This document shows, in pieces, positions 12,952-24,149 of a DNA stretch of 64,000 nucleotides (its first letter is position 1; each line of letters opens with the position of its first letter). This DNA is from Acanthochlamys bracteata (lineage: Eukaryota > Streptophyta > Magnoliopsida > Pandanales > Velloziaceae). The DNA lies in the NCBI GenBank assembly GCA_019914995.1, contig CM034130.1, positions 7,254,001 to 7,318,000 on the forward strand. Direction: 5' to 3'. The position numbers and the translations under genes were made by a program. The notes beneath the pieces were generated by a model. That model searched no databases, had not been told where the DNA came from, and saw nothing but the letters and a program-made list of their open reading frames with translations.

Positions 12952-13949
12952 TTTTAAATAACTCATTTTTTATAGGTGACGGTATAGGTTAACATGTGAT
13001 TTTGGGATAGATCTATCACATAATTGGAACAAAATTGTTCAATATTAATCCAATTCATATTTATATTATTCAAATTATCATTCTAATATTATTTAATTAT
13101 TAAATAATATATACTATATAGTAATTATTTGAATTAACAAGATTAGTTTTAGATCAATCTGAAGGCAATTTGAACACATTTAATTACATGATGAATTTTG
13201 AATTAATTCAAAATAGAGTCGAACCTAACTAAAATGAAATCCAAATCCAATTTAAATGGATCCATACATAAATATACCCATGAATGAATGTTAAACCAAA
13301 AATTATTCCACTTTAATTATTTGCACGTTGATGATCATTGAACTATGATCTGTACTTAATAAAACCTTTTTTCTATAAAAGGGTAATTCTTTAGCGATAG
13401 CCATCATTACGGAGCTAGGTATCAATTAATAAACTGAATTTATTTTGTGAGAAATAGTTAATTTAATTGTAATTAGAACTGAATTTGGAAGTAATCGTTT
13501 AGTTATAATAAATTTTTGAAAAATATAAAGTTTTAATGAACTGCAACAGGCTTTTTCGTAGTGAAAAAAAACAGTGTCTTATAATTTACTTTTTTCCACT
13601 ATCAATTTATTTAGCTCATTTTAGTTATACAAAATATATAAAAAGTTACTTTTTAACTTATCACTATCTACCAAAACAATATACAAATTAAATTCATTTC
13701 TAATAATAATATTATTATTAATTTATGTTTTAACGACTTATTTTATGTTTTAAAAAACACACTCTAATCCGTAAACTCGTTGAACAATTTGACTTCGCCA
13801 CTAGAATGCACACCACTGTGATATGAAAGTACATATTATGGATCTCATCATTTACTGGAATGGCATGTAGGCTGTTACCTTGCATAGATCCATTAATTAT
13901 TCTTATGATCTCATCTCACATTAAGGGCGTTTGAAATCTCACATTAAGT

Positions 13950-14241
13950 GCGTGTTTCAAACGTCCGTTATTTTTTTTTTTTTTTTTATTAGATTTTAAA
14001 TTTTAAATAATTTATATATTTTAATTATATAAAAAATTTAGAATTTTATTTTTATATATATAATTTTAGTCATAATTTTTTTATTTACACACTTTTTAAT
14101 ATAATTATATTTTTCAATTTTCAACACATTTCTAAGAATTTGAAACACAAATACTGAACTTCACTTTTATTTTATTTTTTAAAAATTTTATTTTTTATTT
14201 TTTATTTTTATAAAATTCAGTTACGATTATTTGAAACACGC
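13950..14241. repeat. MITE with GCGTGTTTCAAA inverted ends
   Basis: The left end GCGTGTTTCAAACG and the right end TTTGAAACACGC are inverted copies over 12 bp. The interior (about 290 bp) is almost pure A/T and non-coding. A clear target-site duplication was not found. Confidence 0.5.
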
Positions 14242-14699
14242 TCTAAAGTGAACCGAAAGTGTTTTATGTTGGTATCGTGCGATGTCTATCTACAATAACA
14301 TGCCTCGACTCAATGGCCTGCAAGCACATATATGTTTGCAAATGCACTCCATTTTATACCACACGCCAGAAGATGCAAGTGATGATAATAAAATAATAAT
14401 GATTATTACACAAACAAGCTATCTATTGATTTCCTTACACTGTATCTCAAGTTTTCAGAAACACTTTCAGATAAGAAATGAAAGTTATTTGCTTATAATT
14501 ATTTAGTTCAACTGATGATGAATAGTGGAAATCATGCATCAAACAAGAGAAGAGGAACATGTTGAAAACTGCTTCTGTCAGGATTCGACCGCTGTTCATT
14601 TTTTTTTGTCTGCAGATTTTGTTTTATTCTTGATAAAATTGTTATCTTCTCAAAACTATTGATGAAGACCATTTAACAGTCCTCCCTAACAATTCACGT

Positions 14700-14960
14700 T
14701 ATTCGGCACTATTTATTTAAAAGTGTTTTTAAAATAGAATTTTTTAAAATAAAAAATATTTTTATATTTTTTAAAAAATAATAATAATATATAATAAAAA
14801 ATTTTACTATGCAAAACTTTTTTATACTTTTAAATTTTTAAATAAAATTTCTAAATATTTTATAAAAAATGTATTAAAAAACATAAAATTAAAAATTAAA
14901 AAGCTGTCTTTGAAATAAGCAATGCAAAACGTTCTCTTATTATCACTTATCAGAATTTTA
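14700..14960. repeat. AT-rich MITE-like element, same family as at 10410
   Basis: This copy has TTTTTAAAATAAAAAATATTTTTAT-type blocks, TTTTACTATGCAAAAC and TTTTATAAAAAATGTATTAAAAA in the same order as the other copies. It is non-coding, and its ends were not fixed exactly. Confidence 0.4.
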
Positions 14961-16457
14961 TTTTTTAATAAATTATTTATAATATTTTTAAAGATAAAAA
15001 TATGAACTGTAGCATACACTGAGAGAATGAAATATGTTCAGAACTGCGCAAGCTTGAGACATTTTATAAAAGGATTAGGCTCACCAGAGAAGCTAGTCAT
15101 TTTCTGCATGAAGCTAAGTTGATGCAAAGTTCAGGAACTTCACTAACTGCCAGAAAATAATACTTGCAACCAAAAATATTGTCAGATTATAACCTAAAAT
15201 CCATATGCAAATGATTTATATAAAGTGAAACAAGAAAAAGAATTGATTTCAACTGATAACGATAAGATGGTATGAGAATATGCTAAATTAAGTTAGTTAA
15301 GATAACATTTTAATCGGTAGAGATTCTTTCTTAGGAAATAGTTAGTTGAGTTGTTTCTTTCTCAAAAGGAGTTAGTTGAGTATATTATAGGAATAACTGT
15401 AAAGACGCTGCTCAGCCATACGTCTAGTTAAACTCCTATGTACCAAATGAGATACTTATTGCTCAACTGTTCTGTAGCAGTTGAGAAGGAGACTGTGAGA
15501 GTTTAATACCTGATATAGTAGACGTGAACAGGAAACTGATTGAGTTGAGGAAGCAGATGATCAATAGCTGCAGTCATAGCAAACTGTGTAAAAGAATTCA
15601 CTTCATAAGTAAAATATGAGAAGCGATATCCATGAACAACAAAATTCAACTCCAGACCTTTGTATCGACATTCAATTAGGTGAAGAACAGACTATATAAT
15701 TCAAGAACTATCATCAGAACAAGGATTAGAAGGTGTTCAGGAGCTGTCCGCTAAAAACAAAAGCTACAAGGAAATACCTTCAACAGGATGCGAGTAAGCC
15801 GCTTCGAAATGTAGTCAGTGGGCATGTTTGGCTAAGCTTAAAATTTAGAGCTTTCGTTCAAAAGCGACTGTTAATGTGCTTTTGCTGAAAAAAGCGGCTG
15901 GTGCTTTTTTACTGAAAAAGCTGCTTTTATTGAATTCTGTTTGGATAAATTTTACTGTTTAAAGCTTTTCATAAAAGAAAATTGAAGATATATTTGGCTA
16001 AACTTATGCTTATAAGTAAATAAAATATATAATGACTAAAATACCCTTAAATATATAATATATGATGTATTATTAAATTTATGAATTTATTTTTATGTAT
16101 TATCTAATTTTTCGAAAATTAAATTTATAACATATTTATAAAATATTTTTTATAATAATATTTATAAATCTTTTAATAAATATATTATTATTATTTTATT
16201 TAATAATATTTAATATAATACATTTTAATAGTTATCTCTAAACCAAAGAAAAATATTGGTGTAAAATAATAGCAAAAATTAACAGCAAATGAATCCTTTA
16301 CCTAATGAAAGTGTACTTTCAAACACTCTAAGAGGTCCACAACTGTATTAACAGGATTTCATGAAGTCCAAAACCACACAAAAATATCAAGATTCCAGCT
16401 ACACACAGCTACCCTAAAAAATATTACACATATAGAAGTTATGAACGTTACACTCCC

Positions 16458-16960
16458 TCAATGTGATATATAGGCATAAACAATCTTCTTGAATACTTGC
16501 TGATTGTAATGTTGCTGCAATAGGTCAGAAGAGTCTTCCAGTTCTATGGTCTTTGAGAAGGACCCCATGAGCTTTGTTACAACTAAAGTCTCCTTGGGAC
16601 CCGTCTGGATAAGAGCCTTCAACAGAGAAGTAATATACCTATTCTGAATTGGGTTAAAATCCCCTTCAACATCCTCAAAGCTATGCTTAAAATTTTCATG
16701 CAACTTTAAGATCACACTTGCATAGAAAACTATATGGAGAAGAACTTTGCAGTCTTCCTTCAGCATGCTAACCATATTTTCATCAAGTGACAAGATCTTG
16801 CTAATGTCTAAATTCTCAGACATGGCTAGTTACTTGAATTCTTGTCCACCAGCTCAACACCTCTACTATCTGATCAGGAACAACATTGGAATCCTCTTCC
16901 AGCTTGGCAATTTCAGCATCTATCTCTTAAATAATACTGTATTTTAGGTCCAAACAACAG
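16458..16960 (-). pseudogene. Unidentified coding-like fragment inside the 15.8-20.3 kb element
   Basis: The minus-strand frame at 16823-16458 encodes 121 residues (MSENLDISKIL ... KKIVYAYISH). It has normal amino acid composition, helical heptad-like spacing and no low complexity. Immediately upstream, the stretch from about 16960 down to 16824 also reads like protein (LKYSIIQEIDAEIAKLEEDS, then QIVEVLSWWTRIQ). This is unlike chance frames in such AT-rich DNA and suggests sequence derived from a cellular gene and captured by the element. I do not recognise the family. Confidence 0.4.
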
Positions 16961-16984
16961 GACAAATCAAGTCCACGCTTTGCT

Positions 16985-17618
16985 TCAGAAAGCAAACATT
17001 AGCTCATTGCATTCGCTTTTCACTTCTCTAATAACTTTGTAGAATTTTGGTTGATTGTCCATCATCAGGAAATACCTCTCAACATGTGGGAACTCTTTAT
17101 TCAGAGTCATAGTTTTGATTCCACTAAATATAAAATCAAGATTGCAGATTATGTTAATGTCTGGTAGTGTCGCAGCATATCCAGCGAGATACATGTTTGT
17201 TGCAAGATGAGAATTCCCGAGCACCAAAGCTTCCCCTCGAAGCAGTGATTGTAACTTCCTTAGTTGGGAAAAGAAGGGTAACCCATCCAAACCTTGGATG
17301 CCACCACGTACAAATGGCATAATCAATAAGAGGTGAACCATAAAGTAGATTATCGGCTTTCAGACGAGCAACATAAAATAGATTATCTCCAGAGTCAATT
17401 GAGAATGAGGATGGTGTCGGCGTGCGGTATTGGGGGTCGGATCTTAGCCAATCGAAGAGGTTCGCCTCCGATAATGGAAATTCTTCATTGCACGCAGGAA
17501 AAATATCCGAGCTTTTACCGGCAGCATCGAATAACATATTCGGACATAAGAGATCGAGGTCATCGTGCGGGGTGCAGCTCGATGGGTTCGCCAGAGCCGA
17601 GATCGATTCCGCATGCAC
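16985..17618 (-). pseudogene. Coding-like fragment with possible GST-C-like character
   Basis: Two overlapping minus-strand frames (17618-17154 and 17341-16985) carry consecutive protein-like text: DLLCPNMLFDAAGKS and ARLKADNLLYGSPLIDYAI in the first, then FFSQLRKLQSLLRGEALVLGN and FPHVERYFLMMDNQPKF in the second. The change of frame at about 17300-17340 indicates a frameshift or lost splice. The run of a long helix, VLGN, then HVERYFLMMDNQP faintly recalls the GST-C-like domain of tRNA-synthetase cofactors of the AIMP1/Arc1p type, but this is a guess from pattern only. Its place inside the element suggests capture. Confidence 0.3.
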
Positions 17619-20255
17619 GAACTCGAATTTCGCGGAGAAATTCTTTGAAATTCATCCTTTTTCTATTGTATCGTCGGAAATACTTGCTCAAGTTCTCCCA
17701 ACTCTGCCGAAGCATTCCCTAATTTCTCACCGGATAATTTTTTTTTTGTTGAGAATTTCTGCATTATCTAATTCGGTTAGTGGCGGCAGTGTTGGCTGTA
17801 GTGTTGGTGGTAGAGAAAATTTAAAATCGGCAGGTATTGAATGATGGTGATGGCGGTGGATGCTAGTAGCAGCGATTGTGGAATTCCGGCGGCGATGATT
17901 TTAGTTTGGAGTTGTAAATAGTCACATGGATCGGGCGGTGAAGAAAGAGAGTGGTTTGCGGGTGAAGGAAGAGGTGGTTCGGTTGTGTTTATGGGACTTG
18001 GGTTTGAGCGTAGGGTTATGGGGTAACAGAAGAAGGATGCCGGAAGAAAAAACTGGCATGATCGGCACCGGAGATGGAGAGGTTGATCACGGTTGGGATG
18101 AAGATGATCGCGAGAGCAGAGTGAACGGGTAGGAAGAAAAAAATTGAAATGAGAAATGAAAATTTTAGTCCGGTTGGAAATATATATACTTTTATAATTT
18201 CGCTAACTTATCATGGACAAAATAGACATTGATCATACCCAGCGAAAGAAGCTGCCGTGGTGCTTATCGGAAAAGCATCAATCTGATGCTTTTTTTTTTT
18301 TAAGACAACAAGCTGCTTATTTCAGATAGAAGCAGGTATTGCCAAACGCTTGAATCACTATTTAGTGCTTATTTTTTGCTAAAAACAGCAAATAAGCTAA
18401 GCCAAACATGCCCTTTATTTAATATTTTGTATAGTATATTTATAAACCTATTAATAAATATATTCTTATTAATTTTATAATAATATTTTCCCATTACTTT
18501 TAAATATATAAATATAATATTATTTATATATAATTAATTAATTAATTAATTTATACAATATTTTTTTATGTCTTGAATATATTATTTTGCAACATATAGC
18601 TTCCCACTTTAAGCATTTCTGTATGCAATTTCCAAAAGCAATCTTAGATTTCTTACCATAAGCAACTACATCTTAACATCAAATAACAAGTTAAAAATAT
18701 CACGTAATAAGTAATATCATCCGGCCAGCAGTAAGCAACAACATCACCATTCATATCAAGTTAGAAATAAAAGTAATAACATCTCAACATCAAGTAACAC
18801 ATTACAATCAATAGAAATAACATCTTAATAGTAACTTTTTACAACCAGTTAGCAATAGCTTTAAAATTTTTTGCAACCAGCTAGAAATAGCTTTAAAATT
18901 TTCTGTAACCAGCTAGCAGTAACTAGTCAGCAATAAGCCAGACTGTTCCAGCCAGTAATAGCTTCTTTTCTTCAATCAACCTTTACTGCTCCAGCCACTA
19001 ATAACAAGCATAATAAGCAGCCTTTTTTCAAAACTAACAAGCATAAAGCTGCATCACAAACCTTGTTGATCCTACAGAAGATTGCACCACAAAACAGCAA
19101 TGCATCCCAACTAAAAAAATAAAAGAAAGTCCAAACATTGCCATAAACATACTTCCTGTGCTTGAGCTGGGGTTGCCACTTTACCAGTTCCAATTTTCAA
19201 ACAGGCTCATTAGCCACCACAACATTGTTCAGTCATTAATATTTCCTGCACAGAGAACATAACTTTGAATAGGACACTAACTTCATTTGTAATCCATAAC
19301 ATAGCTTTATATGTTTATAAACCATAAACAACAATATAAGCTTATAATTCCTACCTTAATAGCCTCGGTTTGTGCAGCAACAGCATCCATAGTAGTTCCT
19401 GCTGCTCTCTGTTTGAAAGTCTTACCAACACAAGCAAGCACCTTCAAACCTTAAGAAGCATGTTATACTTGAAGGGAAAACAAACATAAAGAAGCATGTT
19501 ATACCTGATAAACAAAACTTAAACAAGATATGCTCATAAGGAAGTTAACAATCTCTAAACAAATCCGCAGCAATCTCAACAATCCGCGGTAATCTACTGA
19601 TATTGTCCGGAGAGCCGAATCTTCTGATCTGAATCGCCGCAGCATACCGAGAGAGATGGCAACGGTAGATGTGGAGCGATATCTATGTGTAAAGGTATTG
19701 CTTAGCAAGCACCATTTCTCTTGGCCCTGCTCCAGATCTGTTTAAACAAAGGGTTCGATTTCACATACCAACACCTCCTCGAAATCAATGGCGGTGATTG
19801 AATAGAAGCTAAGGCTCCGACGATCTCTACAACATGAATAAAAGAGAAACTAGAGAAAGAGGGACGCAATACTTGGAGAACTTCAATAATCGGACGGAGG
19901 GTGAGAACAGCCGCGAAAAATTTTGCATCGCAGGAGAGGAGGGGCAGCGAAGAGGAGCCGAGAGCGAGAGAGAGAGAGACTAGTGAGAAATGAGAAAGAA
20001 TTGAATGAATAAAGAGGATAGGAGTGTTTATAAACTCTGAATTATTTAAACTTAATATGGGCAAAAACGTATTTTCATCAATGCTGGAAGGAAAAGCTCC
20101 GCGCTGCTTCTATGAAAAGCATCATTTTGATGCTTTTTTTTTCAAGCAAAAGAAGCAGCTTATTTTAACGAGAAGCACCAGTTGCCAAACACTCAATTCA
20201 CTGTTAAGTGCTTTTTTTTAAACAAAAGCACTAAATAAGCAAAGCCAAACATGCC

Positions 20256-20803
20256 CAGTGTCATCAGTTGCAACTTGGCCTGCTGTAAGGAGTACTTCAT
20301 CAAGTAAGCGTGTCAAGCATCACTGCACAAGGGAAATAAAAAGGAGTTCTCATTGAAGGTTACAAATTGATAATCACTCTCATGTTTAGAACAAACAGCA
20401 GAACATTTGTACTTCAGTATGCTTGAAGAATCCTCTCAATAACAGGAAAAAATATCATATGCTAGAAGAAGAAGCAATCAGATCCAGAACTGCACAAGTG
20501 ATCGCTAGAAGAAGAAGCAATCAGATCCTCTCCTAACATTCCATTTCACTATTACACAAAGAAATTCCTTTACAATCAAGACAACTGGATAAGAACATCA
20601 AAACCACTCTACATATTAAACTTCCTAACTACATAGCTCCAGAACTTATCATTATATGCATGGTTCCTCCTCATGTAAAAAATATTAGGAGGAAATCGTG
20701 AAAATCTGCACTAGCTTATTCTTTGGCAACAGAAACAAGGCTGGGAATCTGTACACCAGGCAAACAGAACACCTCTTTACAAAGAATCAGTGTCTATGGA
20801 CTT
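20256..20803. other. 3' flank of the TCHQD-type GST gene
   Basis: This short stretch lies between the mobile element and the GST stop codon and probably includes the GST 3'UTR (minus strand). A near-direct repeat, CTAGAAGAAGAAGCAATCAG, occurs twice (20462-20481 and 20506-20525). No coding signal. Confidence 0.5.
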
Positions 20804-21706
20804 TCAGTATCTCCTAAACATATTTCTTATGCTAATAAAGCACAAAGTTTTCAGAAGCGTTCGATATTTCCTCCATCCTGAGAAGTACCTCCCAATGACC
20901 TTATGGTAACTTGGTCGCTGCTTTACTAACTTATAGTATGCAGCAAGATTGCTCCTGCAATTGATGTACTCCTCATCTAGATTCAGAAGAGTTATTCGAG
21001 CCAGCACTGGTACAAACATTGCATCAGCTGTAGTGAACTCCTCACCAGCAAGATATTTAGTCTCATTTAGCCGCAACTCTGCGTCATCAAGAAGATTGAT
21101 GAGTTTTTCTTTGTTTTGTTTAATTAAGTTAGGATCCCTCAACTTGTCTTCAGTCTCATAGGCATCTCGAAGTTTGACATGGTAGACACTGGCCAAATCT
21201 GGAGCTTCAGCCATCCTAGCTATCACAACCCTCCGAAGAAATCGAGTAACAAACAGTCTGTACTTTGCTGGGATGTGACTGAGGGTGAATATCTTAGGAT
21301 TCCAGCTCTCAATCTTTTGTATCCACTCCGTAATTCTTTCATTACCAGGAATATTCTCTTCAGTAACCTCGCCATCTAAAGAGATTGCGAGTGTGTCTAT
21401 GTACCTATTCAACGAGAAGAACACTGAGAAATATGCATGGATGGTATCAGCCAGAGATTATGACAAAACGGGAGCAAACATGAGGAAATAGACTTACTGG
21501 ACTATGTCTGCAGCTTGAAAAATGACATGTGTTCCATTTTGGAGAACTGGAAGTTTAGCAGATGGATTTAAGCGAAAAAATATGGTGTCCATGTTCTTTC
21601 CAGTCAGAGGATTGACATGGTACGATGTGTAATCTATCCCTTTTTCTTCCAGCACCAGACGAACTTTCTGGCTGTCCATAGAGTATGGGTGGTGATACAG
21701 CTGCAT
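20804..21706 (-). CDS. TCHQD: Glutathione S-transferase, TCHQD class
   Basis: Two exons on the minus strand (21706-21498 and 21404-20804), joined GT-AG inside a CAG codon, give 810 nt (269 aa plus stop). The N-terminal thioredoxin-like domain shows MQLYHHPYSMDSQKVRLVLEE (the serine in PYSMDSQ is the likely catalytic residue), NPSAKLPVLQNG (cis-Pro motif) and the IFQAADIVQYID substrate-side segment. The all-helical C-terminal domain has AGEEFTTADAMFVPVLARI, the N-capping/hydrophobic-staple region, and ends IRNMFRRY. The class takes its name from bacterial tetrachlorohydroquinone dehalogenases; plant members are single-copy, of unknown physiological substrate, and carry a basic, possibly membrane-associated C terminus (family knowledge). 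Length is normal and no damage is seen. Confidence 0.93.
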
Positions 21707-23210
21707 CGTGCAAATATCTAAGCAGTAAACCTACTTGCTTCTAGACCAAAGTCTCACCTAAAAATCAAAATAATTGCGAAACCATTAAAAGGCCTTTCTT
21801 ATATGCTATAACATAACTACTACAAGCAAAATTCCTAACAACTTCCAAGTAACGATCAGCAAGTAACAATCATGCCTTGTACTGAAAGTCTCAGTTAGAA
21901 TACAATTTTCAGAGCAGTTAATAATGTTTCAGACTAAAAACTAGATCCATCTAGGATTAACCATGATCCGAAAAAAATAAATAATAACAATAATAAATAT
22001 ACAAGTAGTACTACGAAGACAATACAGCAGACTTTCGTCCATATTTTTGCATACAAACATCTTACATCTACATACATGTGCTAAGAAGCAAACAAGCTTT
22101 TTACCACAAAAAGCAAACAAGCTGCTTTCTAGAGACCCTCTGACGTGGTGCCTGTGATTAAACTTTTGAAAGGCTTCACTCTATTACTACTTGGTCAAAG
22201 GCTTATATTTCTCTTGTTAGCTAGACTAGACCATGAATTAATATCTACAAGGAGCTCAGAGGTTCATTGGATAGACAAAGAAATCACTTCTTTGAGTCTC
22301 TCATAGCAGCTAGAGCTCCATGCATATTTTTATCTGGGGTCACCAACCAAAACCATAAACGTCTCTTGATTACACAAAAGAGTTTTATACATCTAAATAT
22401 AAACAACAGAACAAGAGATGAAAATAAGCATACCAACCTTGGAATATTATGCTATGAACATCTAACCGGACAGGACATGAATATGTAGGATCACTCTAAA
22501 GAGTAAATCCTACCCTTACCGTTTAACAAATCCTTCAAAAGCACAACTTGAATGATTGTGTAAGAATTGAAATCACATTAAACCATCTCTGTCCTTATCT
22601 TAAACTGAATCTCAAGGTCCTTGTTCCTAGATGAGCAACAACCTCTACGCATCTAAACAGCCAAGTCAAATAAATTCTCTTATACATAACTGATCGAGAT
22701 GGCAAATCGAATTACTTAGTGCGAAACATATCATGTAAAAGAAAAAAAAAAGAAAACACTCGATGAAACAGTAAGCTTAGTACATCAAATTGAATCTGAA
22801 CTTGGTGAGAAAAGCAAAACCAGGTAAGCAATAAATTGATTCGAGAAACAGAAATAAGAAACCAGATCAGGAGAAGAAGAACATCAATTATTAAGCTAAT
22901 AATTATAAGCTTACCAGAATGAATAAGATCGTTCAGAAATCGAGCAACAAACTTTCTGATTACGCTCAAAGCAGTATAGAATCTATCGCTTTTATGAGAA
23001 CTACTTTTCAAAAATTTTATTTCCGAAAGATCTAAAGAAGAAAAAGGAGAAAAAAAAAAGCTTGGAAAGTGTGTTGTTGTTGTTGAATGAATGCTCGCCA
23101 CTCTAGAACTGGAATCGAGAACAACACAAACAAGTAATGGCCCCGAAACGTTCGCGGTCCGCGTAACCGTAAAACAAACGCAGCATCAGCTACGCGTTAT
23201 ATAACAGCAA
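21707..23210 (-). promoter_or_regulatory. 5' region of the TCHQD gene: likely 5'UTR intron and TATA-type promoter
   Basis: On the minus strand a good donor (CTG|GTAAG) lies at 22915/22914, and an untranslated exon would span about 22915-23100. The sequence from 22914 down to just above the ATG would be a 5'UTR intron of about 1.2 kb; its acceptor was not fixed. At 23196-23205 the palindrome GTTATATAAC is a candidate TATA box. No other gene is seen in this stretch. The open frames here are chance. Confidence 0.4.
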
Positions 23211-23302
23211 ACGTGTGTTTTTATAGTGTTCCCTTTTTTTTTCTATGAGTAATTTCTTTTTTTTTTTTTGGAAATGTGTAACTGTAATATTGAAAGACTT
23301 TC

Positions 23303-23741
23303 GGGGTATGTTTGGGATGATTTGTAATAGTATTTTTTTAAATAAAAAAGTTTTTTAGTTTTAAAAAAATAGCTTTATTTTTTATCTAAAAATTAAAAAT
23401 AAATAATAAAAAAGTTTTACTGTATAAATTATTCTATATTTTTTAAATTTTAATAAACTTTTTAAAAATTTAAAAAATAAATAAAAATAAAAAATTATTT
23501 TTTGGAATGTAAAATACATATTTACGAACATCTTAAACTCATTTTTTTAACTTACTTTTAATATAAAATACATAACAAAATTAAAATAAATTGTTTAAAA
23601 AAATTTAATTTTAGAATTTACTATAAATATTAAAAAATATATAATTTATTTTTTTATTAAATATTTTAATTTTTAATTTATTTTTTAAATTAATTTCAAA
23701 AAATTAATTTTATTTATTTTATCTACAAAATAAACATGCCC
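23303..23741. repeat. AT-rich MITE with GGG-ATGTTT inverted ends
   Basis: The left end GGGGTATGTTTGGG and the right end AAACATGCCC are imperfect inverted copies (GGG[TC]ATGTTT). The 440-bp interior is almost pure A/T with TTTAAATAAAAAAGTTTTTTA-type blocks and no coding potential. It lies between the GST promoter and the SecA2 remnant. Confidence 0.5.
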
Positions 23742-23824
23742 AAAGCCAAACGCACTAAGACCCAAATTTACATATATTTTTAATAGTATAAAAAACAATT
23801 GCTGTTTGGGCATTTACTGTTCGA

Positions 23825-24063
23825 TTGGGCTGTCTAGTCTTTGGCAAAACAAAACCATTACCGTTGTTCGCGGGAGCAGCAGCAGAGCGCAACAGTGTCT
23901 CTCGTCTTCTCTCTCTTCTTCTTCTCCTTCCCTTTCTATTATCCTCCTCCAACGCTGCCGCTCCAAGTCTCGATTCGCTCCACTCTCCCTCTCTACTTCT
24001 TCTACTTCAACTTCAACATCTATTCAGATGTATTCGGATAATTCTCTCAAGGTTTTGTCTTGA
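23825..24063 (+). pseudogene. Possible first exon (transit-peptide-like) of the SecA2 remnant
   Basis: The plus-strand frames here are rich in Ser, Arg, Leu and Thr (for example SSSRAQQCLSSSLSSSSP), the composition of a plastid transit peptide. The stretch lies directly upstream of the recognisable SecA2 pieces. Three overlapping frames are open because the DNA is a C/T-rich low-complexity run, so the composition alone proves little. Confidence 0.25.
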
Positions 24064-24149
24064 ATCTCGTCTCTCTTTATTTCTCAAGTTCATTCATGTA
24101 ACACATCGTTGTTAAAGTTTTGCAAGTAATTACTGGAAGGTTGGGTTTG

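Larger units (their letters stand above)
9761..15820. other. Gene-free, AT-rich intergenic region with small repeats
   Basis: No open frame here has plant-protein character; the longest are A/T-biased chance frames of at most 78 residues. The stretch consists largely of A/T-rich MITE-like elements (listed separately) separated by unique sequence. The part between 15030 and 15800 is less AT-biased and may be old transcribed or transposon-derived DNA, but I see no coding signal in it. Confidence 0.6.
15821..20255. mobile_element. 4.4-kb inverted-repeat DNA element with gene-like fragments, apparently nested
   Basis: The outer ends are GGCATGTTTGGCT (left) and its inverted copy ending AGCCAAACATGCC (right), flanked by CAGTG on both sides (15816-15820, 20256-20260), a possible 5-bp target duplication. 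A second right end of the same family, with the same subterminal blocks (GCATCAATCTGATGCTTTT, TTGCCAAACGCTT), stops at about 18411. A block near 16150-16200 (TTTATAAATCTTTTAATAA) recurs after 18411. The simplest reading is one copy inserted in or fused with another. I recognise no transposase. The inside holds minus-strand frames resembling host coding exons (see next entries). The superfamily is unassigned because a 5-bp duplication does not fit the usual plant TIR families. Confidence 0.6.

Noticed and set aside
10300-14900. Long-terminal-repeat retroelement in the AT-rich interval
   Set aside because: No pair of long direct repeats, no primer-binding site and no gag/pol-like text; no such element was seen anywhere in the window.
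17333-18132. Plus-strand frames within the 15.8-20.3 kb element
   Set aside because: They mirror the minus-strand coding-like fragments or a G-rich stretch; composition does not look like protein.
22712-23101. 129-residue minus-strand frame upstream of TCHQD
   Set aside because: Ser/Phe/Leu-rich text from C/T-rich leader DNA; a donor site inside it fits an untranslated exon better.
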